Source of the DNA: Gloeobacter kilaueensis JS1
Lineage (GTDB): Bacteria > Cyanobacteriota > Cyanobacteriia > Gloeobacterales > Gloeobacteraceae
Direction of reading: 5' to 3'
Assembly: GCF_000484535.1 (NCBI RefSeq)
Contig: NC_022600.1
Span: 4,642,234-4,706,233, forward strand
DNA: 64,000 bases
Shown: positions 36,125-45,063 of the stretch, piece by piece
Numbering within the stretch: the first letter of the stretch is position 1
Layout: each line of letters begins with the position of its first letter
Program-made: the position numbers and the translations under genes
The notes under the pieces: model-generated
Seen by the model: the letters and a program-made list of their open reading frames with translations, nothing else
The model's database searches: none
What the model was told of the DNA's origin: nothing

Positions 36125-36766
36125 CTACTCCAGCCGCACCAGTCCCCGGCGGATGGCAAGCATCGCCGCCTGGGTACGGTCCTGAGCGCCCATCTTAGAA
36201 AGAATATTGTTCATGTGGGCACGCACGGTGCCCTCGCCGATGAAGAGGCTGACGGCGATCTGGCGATTGCTCTTGCCCTGGACGACCAACCTGAGCACCT
36301 CCAATTCGCGGGCAGTCAGTTCGGGATTATTGAGACGGCTGGTGAGTCTGGCGGCGATCTGCTGGGGGATGCGCTTTTGACCGGCGTGGACGGCCCGGAT
36401 CGCCTCGATCAGCTCCTCGGTCGGGGCGTCCTTGAGCAGGTAGGCCATTGCCCCCGCCCGCAATCCCCGATACACGTCCTCGTCGGTGTCGAAGGTCGTG
36501 AGAACGATAATCCGCGAATCGGGAAACTCGGTGCGGATGGCAACCAGCGCCTCGACGCCGTCCATATCCGGCATTCGCAGATCCATCAGCGTCACCGCCG
36601 GCAGATACCGCCGAAAAAGGGCGATCGCCTCGTGGCCATTGCTGGCTTCACCCACCACCGCCATACCGGGCTGGCGACTGATCACCGCCGCCAATCCCTG
36701 GCGGACGACAGGGTGATCGTCGGCGAGCAAAATCCGAATCGCTCGATCCACCGGTGGGGTGTTCAT
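36125..36766 (-). CDS. NarL/FixJ-type response regulator
   Basis: 213 residues: a receiver domain (L-A-D-D-H-P near residue 13, phospho-acceptor Asp in L-M-D-L-R-M-P near 62, Lys in L-L-K-D-A near 113) and a LuxR-type helix-turn-helix (L-T-A-R-E-L-E-V-L-R-L near 150, E-G-T-V-R-A-H-M-N-N-I-L). DNA-binding regulator of unknown regulon; no kinase gene is adjacent. Confidence 0.9.
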   Translation of the reverse strand: MNTPPVDRAIRILLADDHPVVRQGLAAVISRQPGMAVVGEASNGHEAIALFRRYLPAVTLMDLRMPDMDGVEALVAIRTEFPDSRIIVLTTFDTDEDVYRGLRAGAMAYLLKDAPTEELIEAIRAVHAGQKRIPQQIAARLTSRLNNPELTARELEVLRLVVQGKSNRQIAVSLFIGEGTVRAHMNNILSKMGAQDRTQAAMLAIRRGLVRLE

Positions 36767-36930
36767 CCGTTCATCCTAGCCTGCCGGGCCTGAAGCGCAG
36801 AGGACTCCGCCTGACGATGCAGATGCATTAACCGTCCGGTTCAATGTGAAAAACCCTTGCATCCTATGGCTACAGGCTCTAACGTTGGAGATCCAGGCTG
36901 GCGATACTGTTTTCAAAGTGAGTTCCCCCC

Positions 36931-38109
36931 TTGACACGCAGCGATCCTGTCGATGTCTTCTCGACTTTCCTGAGGTTCGACGGTGCATCCACGCGCTGGA
37001 TCTGTGATCCCCGCTTGCGCCGCAGTATGCTCATCAGCATCGAAAAGCTCGGGCAACAAAAAGAGGCGTTCTGGATAAACTACTGGCTGGATGCCTGGCG
37101 CACCCAGCCATCGGTAGCGAGACAGCTAGCTCTGGGCCACCTGAGCGCCTACTTGCAGGAGGGGTGCTTGCAGGTGGCGAGGCGCTATCATAGCCGCTTC
37201 GGCAATACGCGCTATGGCCTGGAGGACTACTTTCAAATTGCAATGGCTCGGATCGAGCGCATTCTGGAAGGCTACCATTCCTGCGGTGCCAGCTTCAAGA
37301 ATTTTGCAAATGTAGTATTTTCAAATAACATCGTCGAGGCGATGCGTCAGCAGCGCGAGTTCAACATCTGTTCGCCCTGGTCGCTCCTGCGCAAGGTGAG
37401 CCAGAGGCGGATTAAAGAAGTACTTGTCCACACGGGTTACAACCCCGATCAAATCGAACACCGGCTGACTGCCTGGCTCTGTTTCAAAGACCTCTATATT
37501 CCGAGTTCCACCAAATCCCGGCTTCACGAGCCCAACCCGCAACTGTGGCAGCGCCTCTGGAAGGAATACTGCCGCCGGATGCCCAGGGTAGCAGGGCAGG
37601 CGAGCAGTCCGGAGCAGTTGCGCCAATGGCTCATCGAGTGCGCCAATGCGGTGCGCATGTACCTCTTCCCGACCTTTCAGGCGAGCAGCGAGTTTTCTTC
37701 GGACCCCCAGATGGACGACTGGATGGAGCAGTTGCCCCAAAACCGCGTGCCCTCGCTCTGGGAGGGACTGGTCTTAGACGAAGACGAGCGCCGCCGCCGG
37801 TTGCTGTGCCGGCTGCTGCGGCAGATCCTCGCGACAGCTATCGCCCAATTTGAAGCCCGAGACCAGGAACTGTTGAAGTTGTACTACGGCGAGGACTGGA
37901 CCCAGCAGCAACTGGCCGGACAGTTTCAGATGCGCCAGGACGCCGTCTGCCGTCGCCTGCAGCGCCTCCGCATCCGGCTTGTGACGACGGTGGGCCAGTG
38001 GTGCCGGCAGCATCTGGAGGCTCCGCTTTCTGAGCAGGTACTGGAGGAGATGGACGAGTTGATCGAAGAGTGGTTGGAACAGTCCTATGGCCCACCCCAG
38101 GCAGAATAG
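36931..38109 (+). CDS. Sigma-70-like regulator (cyanobacterial group-3-like)
   Basis: 392 residues. Residues 75-150 resemble sigma region 2 (L-E-D-Y-F-Q-I-A-M-A-R, N-I-V-E-A-M-R-Q-Q-R-E) and residues 300-355 resemble region 4 (R-D-Q-E-L-L-K-L-Y-Y-G, then the T-Q-Q-Q-L-A-G-Q-F helix-turn-helix). It looks like a divergent cyanobacterial sigma-factor family rather than the housekeeping SigA. The start is TTG 36931, which keeps an N-terminal V-F-S-T-F-L-R-F-D block I consider family-specific; ATG 37027 is the alternative. It may control the downstream response-regulator and pilin-like genes, by position only. Confidence 0.65.
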   Translation: MTRSDPVDVFSTFLRFDGASTRWICDPRLRRSMLISIEKLGQQKEAFWINYWLDAWRTQPSVARQLALGHLSAYLQEGCLQVARRYHSRFGNTRYGLEDYFQIAMARIERILEGYHSCGASFKNFANVVFSNNIVEAMRQQREFNICSPWSLLRKVSQRRIKEVLVHTGYNPDQIEHRLTAWLCFKDLYIPSSTKSRLHEPNPQLWQRLWKEYCRRMPRVAGQASSPEQLRQWLIECANAVRMYLFPTFQASSEFSSDPQMDDWMEQLPQNRVPSLWEGLVLDEDERRRRLLCRLLRQILATAIAQFEARDQELLKLYYGEDWTQQQLAGQFQMRQDAVCRRLQRLRIRLVTTVGQWCRQHLEAPLSEQVLEEMDELIEEWLEQSYGPPQAE

Positions 38110-38274
38110 CCCGAAGATGCAGGAACACACTAAAATCTGTAACTTACAGGTAGCGCTGCTCCCAGCCTCCGGGCGGCAACAGCCGTTCCGGTTCGCCCTC
38201 GCCACCTGAACGTTACTAAGATTTGCGAAGTTGCATTCTGGCTTTCGATCTACGATAAGAAGGAACCTCGAACC

Positions 38275-38679
38275 TTGACCATGACTCAAAAGCGCATCCT
38301 GGTGGCTGAGGATGTTGCCGACAACCTGCTTCTCATCCAGAGCATCCTCGAGAGCAACGGTTACGCGGTCACTGTCGCCCAAAATGGTGCCGAAGCAATC
38401 GAGCTGGCAACCAGCCAGCTACCCGATCTCATCTTGATGGATCTTTCGCTGCCGGTCGTCGATGGCTGGAAGGCGACTCGCGTCCTCAAATCACAAGATT
38501 CTACCCGTCCGATCCCGATCATTGCTCTGACCGCCCACGCCATGCAGGGGGACCGCGAAAAAGCGCTCCTTGCCGGTTGCGACGATTACATGAGCAAACC
38601 CATCGATATCGCTGAGATCGAACAGGTGACGGCGAGTTGGCTGGCCCGGACGGACGGGGACGCACCGCAGGCGCAGTAA
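38275..38679 (+). CDS. Single-domain CheY-like response regulator
   Basis: 134 residues (132 if ATG 38281 is used; AGGA lies 10 bases before the TTG). Receiver only: acidic pair E-D near residue 12, phospho-acceptor Asp in L-M-D-L-S-L-P near 57, Thr in A-L-T-A-H-A near 88 and Lys in M-S-K-P-I near 110. Similar to receivers of hybrid-kinase phosphorelays (DivK-like). No output domain. Confidence 0.85.
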   Translation: MTMTQKRILVAEDVADNLLLIQSILESNGYAVTVAQNGAEAIELATSQLPDLILMDLSLPVVDGWKATRVLKSQDSTRPIPIIALTAHAMQGDREKALLAGCDDYMSKPIDIAEIEQVTASWLARTDGDAPQAQ

Positions 38680-38779
38680 GAACTTCTACTTTCTGCCTCT
38701 GACTAAAACAGATAAACAGAGCACTTGCGAATTTCCCCAAACTGGCCTTGAATAGGGAACAGCTTCCAGTGTTGGGCAA

Positions 38780-39352
38780 ATGGCAATCTCTGGTATGCGC
38801 AACGTGCGGGGAGAGTCCTTGGTCGGCCTGCTGGTCGCCCTCTCGGTCCTGGCGGCGATCTTTGCCTTCACGCCGCTGGTCGTCCAGACTCGCCTGATGC
38901 CTCTGCAATCGGCATCCCGCTACACTTTCTCAGGCTTTGTCGCCCACTTCAACCGCCTGGCGAGCCACCAGGCCGCCGCCAATTGGGCCAACCCCAGCTT
39001 TCGCGCCTCCAGTCTGGCGGGCACCTATCCTCTGGCCGAAGGTAGCGCCCAGACTGCCACCGTCAGCTTCGAGGGCTGCCTCGATCCAGCTGTGGCTGGA
39101 CTGCACAACAACCTTCCCCCTTCCCAATCTGAGGCGCTTGCCGCCCAGATCACCCGGCAAACACCTGCCCAGGTGATTACCAGCGGCGACGGCCAGACCG
39201 GCGGCGTCATTCTCAACGAACCCTACGACCGCCGCCTGCCAGAGGTGACCCAACTTCTTCGCTACAAACTCACCGGTCCCGCGATCAGCGACGGCAACCC
39301 GCCCCCTGTTGCCATCAGTCAGATTCCGGCAAGCCCCGAACAGTGCCAATAA
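38780..39352 (+). CDS. Pseudopilin-like protein 1
   Basis: 190 residues with a type IV prepilin-like N-terminus: a short basic leader ending R-G, then E-S-L-V-G-L-L-V-A-L-S-V-L-A-A-I. Cleavage after Gly by PilD would leave a hydrophobic helix. The usual Glu5 is Gly, as in some minor pilins. The C-terminal domain is not recognisable and ends in a Cys. It is the first of three tandem pilin-like genes, perhaps minor pilins of a type IV pilus or secretion pseudopilus. Confidence 0.65.
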   Translation: MAISGMRNVRGESLVGLLVALSVLAAIFAFTPLVVQTRLMPLQSASRYTFSGFVAHFNRLASHQAAANWANPSFRASSLAGTYPLAEGSAQTATVSFEGCLDPAVAGLHNNLPPSQSEALAAQITRQTPAQVITSGDGQTGGVILNEPYDRRLPEVTQLLRYKLTGPAISDGNPPPVAISQIPASPEQCQ

Positions 39353-39373
39353 CGACAGGAAACCTACCCGACG

Positions 39374-39805
39374 ATGGTATCGCTGGCAATCTCTCTTCTT
39401 CTACTGCTCGGAGCCATTCCGCTGATGCTCACCAACAACGCCCACAACATCAGCATCGTGCGCGAGGACCAGCAGGCCGCCGCCCACCAGATCGAGCGAG
39501 AAACCCTCTACGCCGCCATCCAGTACGCCATCGCCGACATCAACAACGAGGGCGGTTCAAGGCAGATGCAGCAGGACTTTCCGGAAGCAGGGCTGAGCGT
39601 CTATCTATTCACTGAACCCGAAACAATCGTCGGCCAGACCTACCCGATCATCCGCATCCGGGCCACTGCCCGCCCGCTCACCACCAACCCCCAGATCACC
39701 CCCAACTTTGCCACCAACAACACCCAGGTTGCCACCGCCGCCTTCGACCCGATCACCCGCATCGCCACCCAGGTGCGCTACATCGACATCCAGAGGAGCA
39801 ACTGA
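39374..39805 (+). CDS. PilX/pilin-like membrane protein 2
   Basis: 143 residues with an N-terminal hydrophobic helix (A-I-S-L-L-L-L-L-G-A-I-P-L-M-L) and a polar C-terminal domain, in the position of a PilX/PilW-type minor pilin. AGGAAA precedes the ATG. No clear prepilin cleavage site is left at this start. It is GC-rich like the host and lies 21 bases after the preceding pilin-like gene. Confidence 0.55.
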   Translation: MVSLAISLLLLLGAIPLMLTNNAHNISIVREDQQAAAHQIERETLYAAIQYAIADINNEGGSRQMQQDFPEAGLSVYLFTEPETIVGQTYPIIRIRATARPLTTNPQITPNFATNNTQVATAAFDPITRIATQVRYIDIQRSN

Positions 39806-39808
39806 CCG

Positions 39809-40438
39809 ATGCGCCGCAACAGACGAGGAGTCACCACCACCGAGACCGTTGTCGGCCTGGCCCTGATGCCCGGCATCTTGATCGGTGCCATTAGCCTCTA
39901 CAATATCTTCTGGCAAGAATCCCACCGCCTGAGTGAATACCGCGCCGCCCGCGAACAACACAAGCAACTGGAAAATGTCCTCGCCCCTGCATTGGATGGG
40001 ATGGTTTTTAGTAAGATGGTTACTCCTCGCATATCAAATGGGCCCACTTACGACACTTTCCAGTCATATACAAACTACGATACAGCTATTTGGCGCTGGG
40101 TTCATGATGGTAATTCGGTATTTACTATTTTATATCCACAGCTTGTAGGTCTTCAACGGACTAGCGGTATTTGTTTGCAAGACAGACTAACAAACCTTGA
40201 GTTTGACAAGCGAAATCAAACATTGAAGCTAACGCGGTACCAGTACCGTAAAGACGGTCAGCTTGTCTCGTGCTTAGGTGGAGGGCAAGAGGGCATTCAA
40301 AGCACTGAACAAATTATATGGCAGAGGGTAGCCGATGCACAGATCCTGAGGCTACCAAATCTCGGTCTTGAGCTTTATGTACGCTTTGATGGAGAGCCGG
40401 AATGGCAGGCAGTTAATGGAGGCACTCGAGAAGATTAG
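39809..40438 (+). CDS. Pilin-like protein 3, compositionally mosaic
   Basis: 209 residues. The N-terminus (R-R-G-V-T-T-T-E-T-V-V-G-L-A-L-M) is prepilin-like, with Gly before the cleavage point and Glu in the hydrophobic segment. The first 190 bases or so have the GC-rich codons of the host; from about position 40000 the gene is clearly AT-richer, with ATA, TTA and AGA codons, and this continues through the next gene. The frame stays open, so it may be a recombinant gene whose 3' part was exchanged. The C-terminal domain matches nothing I know. Confidence 0.55.
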   Translation: MRRNRRGVTTTETVVGLALMPGILIGAISLYNIFWQESHRLSEYRAAREQHKQLENVLAPALDGMVFSKMVTPRISNGPTYDTFQSYTNYDTAIWRWVHDGNSVFTILYPQLVGLQRTSGICLQDRLTNLEFDKRNQTLKLTRYQYRKDGQLVSCLGGGQEGIQSTEQIIWQRVADAQILRLPNLGLELYVRFDGEPEWQAVNGGTRED

Positions 40439-40546
40439 CCGGTGCTGCTATCAGAAACTTTTCTGATTGGCTCTTACCTTATTGTACGTGATGATGTATA
40501 CTTCTTCAGTACTACATCGCTAAACCGTCTAAAGGAGTTGATTCAG

Positions 40547-41695
40547 ATGCGAGTAAGTGGCTTACTGTTTTTGGGCCTATCTTGTGTCGTCGTATCTAGC
40601 TTGCAACTCGCCCCAGCTTCTGGATTCAGCATTTCTGATTTAGAGGCTAGCAACAAAGAATTAATGGCAGCGGCCTCTCGACTCTCACCATCACTACTAC
40701 AAAATGCTATCCAATCCCCACAAGCTTTTTCATCCCCCGATCAAGCATTGACCATTCAAGTAAGTTCACCAACTAGCTTGTATGTTGGTGGAGATGGAGA
40801 TGTTAAGCAATATAATGCTAGTACTGGTACCTTCTTGGGCAATTTCGGTACGTCTATTTTCTCTAGTCCAGACCTTACTTACGGAGGTCCAGACAATCAC
40901 TTTTTTATAATTGACGGTTTCTCCTCAAATGTTTTGGAATATGATCAAGCTGGAGTCTTTGTGCGCGTACTAACTGGCCCGGCGAATGGCTTAGAACTTA
41001 ATCAACCAATTGGCGTCACCTTCTCCCCATACAATGGAAACCTATTTGTGTCAGATATTGGAAATGCCAGTAATGGAGTTTTTGGCAATATACGGGAAAT
41101 TAACCCGACTACAGGCGATTTAATAAATACTCTAACTAACGGCCCAAAAGGCTTTCAGCCTCTACAAGTTGCATTTGCTAATAACTCTCTTTACGTGAGT
41201 GATCTTACGTCCAATAGCGTCCTTCGCTACAATCCTTCCACAAATGTCTTTGATACCTTTGCCTCCAGCAGTGAACTTACAAGTCCAGGAGGTTTAGCTT
41301 TTGGAGGTTCGAGCCTTAACAATGATCTATTTGTTGTTGGCTCAGCGAGCACAATCTTGCGTTATGATGGCGCAACTGGAGCGTTCAAATCAATTTTTGC
41401 AACTAGTACTCTTCAAAACACTACTTTGACAGATCTTGCCTTCGGTCCAGACGGCAATCTTTATGTTACTGATACTAGAAACAGTAGTATCCTGAAATTT
41501 GATGGTATCACTGGTGCATTCGAGGGCCAGTTCGTTACACAGCAGGACGGAAACTTAACTAATCCGACAGGCATCTTGTTCGCCCCGTCATTAGTGCCTG
41601 AGCCGGTGATTGGTGGATCGGCTTTTGGGTTTGGTGTTCTGGGTCTGTTGGCGATCAAGGCTCGACGGCGCAGGCAGGTAGGCTCCAGCAAATAG
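40547..41695 (+). CDS. PEP-CTERM-type exported beta-propeller protein
   Basis: 382 residues. AAAGGAG lies 9 bases before ATG 40547, so the upstream 35 in-frame codons are not used. A signal peptide (L-L-F-L-G-L-S-C-V-V) is followed by repeated units of the form L-Y-V-S/T-D-x-x-x-N-S-V/I-L-R/K-Y/F, an NHL- or SMP-30-like propeller of about six blades. The C-terminus reads V-P-E-P, a short hydrophobic segment and a basic R-R-R-R end, which matches the PEP-CTERM sorting signal processed by exosortase. Base composition is AT-rich against the GC-rich neighbours, suggesting transfer. Confidence 0.75.
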   Translation: MRVSGLLFLGLSCVVVSSLQLAPASGFSISDLEASNKELMAAASRLSPSLLQNAIQSPQAFSSPDQALTIQVSSPTSLYVGGDGDVKQYNASTGTFLGNFGTSIFSSPDLTYGGPDNHFFIIDGFSSNVLEYDQAGVFVRVLTGPANGLELNQPIGVTFSPYNGNLFVSDIGNASNGVFGNIREINPTTGDLINTLTNGPKGFQPLQVAFANNSLYVSDLTSNSVLRYNPSTNVFDTFASSSELTSPGGLAFGGSSLNNDLFVVGSASTILRYDGATGAFKSIFATSTLQNTTLTDLAFGPDGNLYVTDTRNSSILKFDGITGAFEGQFVTQQDGNLTNPTGILFAPSLVPEPVIGGSAFGFGVLGLLAIKARRRRQVGSSK

Positions 41696-41710
41696 CAAGG
41701 GTTATTTGCT
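41687..41710. terminator. Shared hairpin at two convergent stops
   Basis: An 8-bp AGCAAATA/TATTTGCT stem with an 8-base loop spans the stop codons of the PEP-CTERM gene (plus) and the HD-domain gene (minus). It could end both transcripts. Confidence 0.45.
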
Positions 41711-42967
41711 AAGGAGTTTGCGTACTTCGGATTCGACTTCGCGAGGATAGACGAGCCAGACGCGGGTCTCGGGCTGGATGAGGGAGCGGACCAGTTGGGA
41801 GGCGTCGGCCAGTTCGCGCAGGTCCGCTCCATCGCGCAAAAAGATGCCCTGTTCGTAGAGGGTGTAGCCCCTGGCCTGGGTGTTCTGGAGGGTGCAGTAG
41901 TGGGTAGACGGCCAGCCCAAGGCGGCAACGGCGGCACAGACCCGCTTGTAGACAAATTCGCGGTGCAGGTCGGCTAAGTCGGTGACTTCGATCGCTTTGA
42001 AGAGGTCGCGGTCGAGGAAACGGCGGCAGAGATCGCCCAGGATCGGGTCGGGATGGTTGCGCCAGCGATTGAGGTGGTAGGTGAAGAGAATGTCGTCGGA
42101 GGCGAGGTAGGTTTGGAGGGGCATCTGTTCGATGTCGAGGACCAGCCAGGCTTTGATCTGCTCGTCCATCTCCAGTTCGCCGCTGCGGGCGTAGCGGGCA
42201 GCGAGGGCGAGCGCCTGCTGGAGGATGAAGCGGGCAGCCATGTTCTTCGGGTGGTAGTAGACCTGGGAGTACATGAAGTGGCGGACGACAAGGTAGTGCT
42301 CGATCGCGACCATCTGCTTGCGTCCACTCAGGACCAGGGTCTGGGTGGGCGGGTCGAAGTCGATGGCATGGATGATCCGATCGAGGTCGAGCTGGCCGTA
42401 GCGGGCTCCGGTAAAGTAGCTGTCGCGCACGAGGTAGTCGAGGCGGTCGCAGTCGAGCTGGCCTGAGATGAGCTGGGAGAGGGCGCTGATCGGGTGGGTC
42501 TTATTCAAGACGGCGCAGAGCTGACGGTTGAGGCCGGGGTCAAAGGCGTCGAGCAGTTGTGCAATCTGAGTGGATTCGCAGAGGATGCGGCGGGTCCACT
42601 GCTCGTGGTCGTAGTTGAAGATGTGTTCGCTCGCATGGCTGAAGGGGCCGTGGCCAACGTCGTGGAGAAGGGCAGAGCAGAGGGCGACCGTGCGAAAGGG
42701 AGCGAGCATCGGATAGCGGGGCGCGAGCCGGTCGAAGATGCGCCGGGCGATGGCCAGGACACCCAGAGAATGGGTGAAGCGCGAGCCCTCGGCACCGTGG
42801 AAGGTGAGGGCGGCAACGTCGAGCTGGCGGATGCGGCGCAGGCGCTGAAATTCGGGGGCATCGATGAGGCCGATGAGCAATGCCTCAGCTGGATCGCTGC
42901 CCGAAAGGCTGATCGCCCCGTGGATCGGATCGTGGTAGGTGCGGGACTTGCGCTGCAGAAGATTCAT
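41702..42967 (-). CDS. HD-domain phosphohydrolase, SAMHD1/dGTPase-like
   Basis: 421 residues. The N-terminal region I-H-G-A-I-S-L, R-L-R-R-I-R-Q-L and R-F-T-H-S-L-G near 65 is followed by the HD motif L-L-H-D-V-G-H-G-P-F-S-H near 100, and the last metal ligand lies in Q-L-D-C-D-R-L-D-Y near 170. This is the pattern of the YdhJ/SAMHD1-like dNTP triphosphohydrolase group. Expected role: nucleotide pool control or hydrolysis of a phospho-nucleotide; the exact substrate is open. Confidence 0.85.
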   Translation of the reverse strand: MNLLQRKSRTYHDPIHGAISLSGSDPAEALLIGLIDAPEFQRLRRIRQLDVAALTFHGAEGSRFTHSLGVLAIARRIFDRLAPRYPMLAPFRTVALCSALLHDVGHGPFSHASEHIFNYDHEQWTRRILCESTQIAQLLDAFDPGLNRQLCAVLNKTHPISALSQLISGQLDCDRLDYLVRDSYFTGARYGQLDLDRIIHAIDFDPPTQTLVLSGRKQMVAIEHYLVVRHFMYSQVYYHPKNMAARFILQQALALAARYARSGELEMDEQIKAWLVLDIEQMPLQTYLASDDILFTYHLNRWRNHPDPILGDLCRRFLDRDLFKAIEVTDLADLHREFVYKRVCAAVAALGWPSTHYCTLQNTQARGYTLYEQGIFLRDGADLRELADASQLVRSLIQPETRVWLVYPREVESEVRKLLSK

Positions 42968-43054
42968 AAAGGTGCCCGGAGCAGTACCAGTCGGCCCGGT
43001 TGGCTGGAACGCCCGTTCACATTATCGGGCATGGGCAGCAAGTTAGGGGAGAAA

Positions 43055-44413
43055 TCAACCTTCGAGGGGCAGCGCACCAGCGGCAGGTTCGCTCTGGGCG
43101 CGGCGTTCGCCGGGGCGGGCGGGCAGGCGGACGCGCAGGGTCGTGCCTTTGCCCGGTTCGCTCTCCGCCCAGATCTGGCCCTGGTGGTTTTCGACGATCG
43201 TCTTGGCGATGGCAAGGCCGAGGCCGGTGCCGCCCGCCTGCCGGGCACGGGCGGTATCGACCCGATAGAAGCGCTCGAAGATGCGGCCCAGGTGCTCGGG
43301 GGCGATGCCGATGCCGGTGTCGCTCACGGTGACAATGGCATCTTTGCCCTCGCGGCCAGTTGTGAGGGCAATCTGGCCCCCGGTCGGGGTGTAGCGGATG
43401 GCATTGCCGAGCAGATTGGTAAAAAGCTGGCTCATCTGGTCGGGGTTGGCGACGACCATCACCGGCCCACTGGTCTTGATCGAGACGTTCAGCCCGGCGG
43501 CGGCGGCGAGGGGCATCTGTTCTTCGACAATCTGCTGGAGCAGTTCTGTGAGGTTGCAGTCGGTCTGGCCCTCGGCGTTTTCCTGGCCCTCGTTGCGCGC
43601 TAAGAACAACAGATCGCCCACCAGGCGGCCCATGCGCCGGGTCAGACGCTCGGAGACTTCGAGGCTTTTGCGGTAACTCTCGGCGGAGGGCTCCGGGTCG
43701 GCGAGGGTGACCTGGACGTTGGTCTGCAGGGCGGCAAGGGGCGTGCGCAATTCGTGGCTCGCGTCGGCGGTGAACTGCTTGAGCTGGTTGTAGGCTTCGC
43801 GGATGGGCCTGAGGGCCATCTCGGTGAGCACCCAGCCCCCGGCGCTGATGAGCAGCATCGCGATACTGAGGCCAAAGAGCAGATCGAAGAACAGTTGCTG
43901 GGCAGGTTTATCGACCTCGAACCACTGGTGAGAGACGCGCAGATAGCCCAATAGCTGGCCCTCCCGGCGCACTGGCACGGTGAGCTGGCGCAGTTTGTGG
44001 CCGGGGGAGACTTCGACCGTCGCTCGAATCAGGCCGCGCGTCAGGGGCACCGGGCGGCGAAAGACGGCGGTGGAGCGCACCGGGCGGCCCTGGGGATCAA
44101 ACCACTCCAGATAAATCAGATCCAGTTCGATCGTCGGATCGTCGTCGCCACCGGCAAAGACCCGATCGGGATCGACCCGGAGCCTGCCATCGGCCTCCGG
44201 CACGATCACCATCGAGTGCTCGATGAGCTGGACGACGTGCTTGAGCGTGTCGTCGATGCGCTCGACCAGGGTGCTGCGCACGTAAGAATAGAACCCAAAA
44301 GCCAGCAGCGCCATGATTGCGGCGGTGACGGCGATGTAGCTTGCGAGCAGACGAGAACGGGCCAGCTTGAGGGGATTGCGGGTGGGTGGGCGCACGACCA
44401 GCATCCAGGACAC
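43055..44413 (-). CDS. Membrane sensor histidine kinase, RppB/NrsS-like
   Basis: 452 residues. Two membrane helices (about 25-45 and 180-200) bracket a periplasmic sensor of about 130 residues; a HisKA domain follows with the phospho-His in A-S-H-E-L-R-T-P near 218, then HATPase_c with L-L-G-N-A-I-R-Y, V-S-D-T-G-I-G-I and G-T-G-L-G-L-A. The layout resembles the cyanobacterial metal- or redox-sensing kinases RppB/NrsS. No cognate regulator is adjacent. The start is GTG 44413 or ATG 44404. Confidence 0.82.
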   Translation of the reverse strand: MSWMLVVRPPTRNPLKLARSRLLASYIAVTAAIMALLAFGFYSYVRSTLVERIDDTLKHVVQLIEHSMVIVPEADGRLRVDPDRVFAGGDDDPTIELDLIYLEWFDPQGRPVRSTAVFRRPVPLTRGLIRATVEVSPGHKLRQLTVPVRREGQLLGYLRVSHQWFEVDKPAQQLFFDLLFGLSIAMLLISAGGWVLTEMALRPIREAYNQLKQFTADASHELRTPLAALQTNVQVTLADPEPSAESYRKSLEVSERLTRRMGRLVGDLLFLARNEGQENAEGQTDCNLTELLQQIVEEQMPLAAAAGLNVSIKTSGPVMVVANPDQMSQLFTNLLGNAIRYTPTGGQIALTTGREGKDAIVTVSDTGIGIAPEHLGRIFERFYRVDTARARQAGGTGLGLAIAKTIVENHQGQIWAESEPGKGTTLRVRLPARPGERRAQSEPAAGALPLEG

Positions 44414-44531
44414 TGCTTCTATTAAACAGCTCCAGTATCACTGCGAAAGAAGAGGCACCTGGCTTTTTGGTGGGCCGTTGCCGCCGATGTTATCTTGGTG
44501 AGCAATTGAGCCTGCCAGCGAGCGAACAGCA

Positions 44532-45047
44532 ATGCCCAGAAGCCAGCGCAACGACAACTTCATCGACAAAAGCTTCACGGTCATGGCCGATATGATCCTC
44601 AAGATGATGCCGGTCAAGCGCCAGGCCAAAGAAGCCTTTGCCTATTACCGGGACGGCATGTCTGCCCAGGCGGACGGCGACTACGCCGAGGCCCTCGAAT
44701 ACTACAACGAGGCGCTCAAACTCGAAGAGGACGCCTACGATCGCTCGTTTATTCTCTACAACATCGGCCTCATCCACGCCGCCAACGGTCAGCACGACGA
44801 AGCGCTCGTCTACTACGACCGGGCCCTCGAAGACAATCCCCGCCTGCCCCAGGCGCTCAACAACATCGCCGTCATCCACCACTACCGGGGAGCAAAGGCC
44901 GAAGAAGACGGCCACCCCGAGCGGGCCGAGCCCCACTACGAAAAGGCCGCCGCCGCCTGGGTGCGGGCGATCCGGCTGGCTCCCGACAACTATATCGAGG
45001 CGCAGAACTGGCTCAAGACCACTGGCCGCGCCGAGTTGCTGTACTGA
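44532..45047 (+). CDS. ycf3: Photosystem I assembly protein Ycf3
   Basis: A 171-residue thylakoid-associated chaperone for PsaA/PsaB assembly, conserved from cyanobacteria to chloroplasts. It opens with the family block [12 protein letters not shown] and carries three TPR motifs: [10 protein letters not shown] near 40, [10 protein letters not shown] near 73 and [11 protein letters not shown] near 110. Normal length. The stop is 16 bases before serS on the same strand. Confidence 0.95.
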   Translation: MPRSQRNDNFIDKSFTVMADMILKMMPVKRQAKEAFAYYRDGMSAQADGDYAEALEYYNEALKLEEDAYDRSFILYNIGLIHAANGQHDEALVYYDRALEDNPRLPQALNNIAVIHHYRGAKAEEDGHPERAEPHYEKAAAAWVRAIRLAPDNYIEAQNWLKTTGRAELLY

Positions 45048-45063
45048 ATAAAGGACCGGTGCT

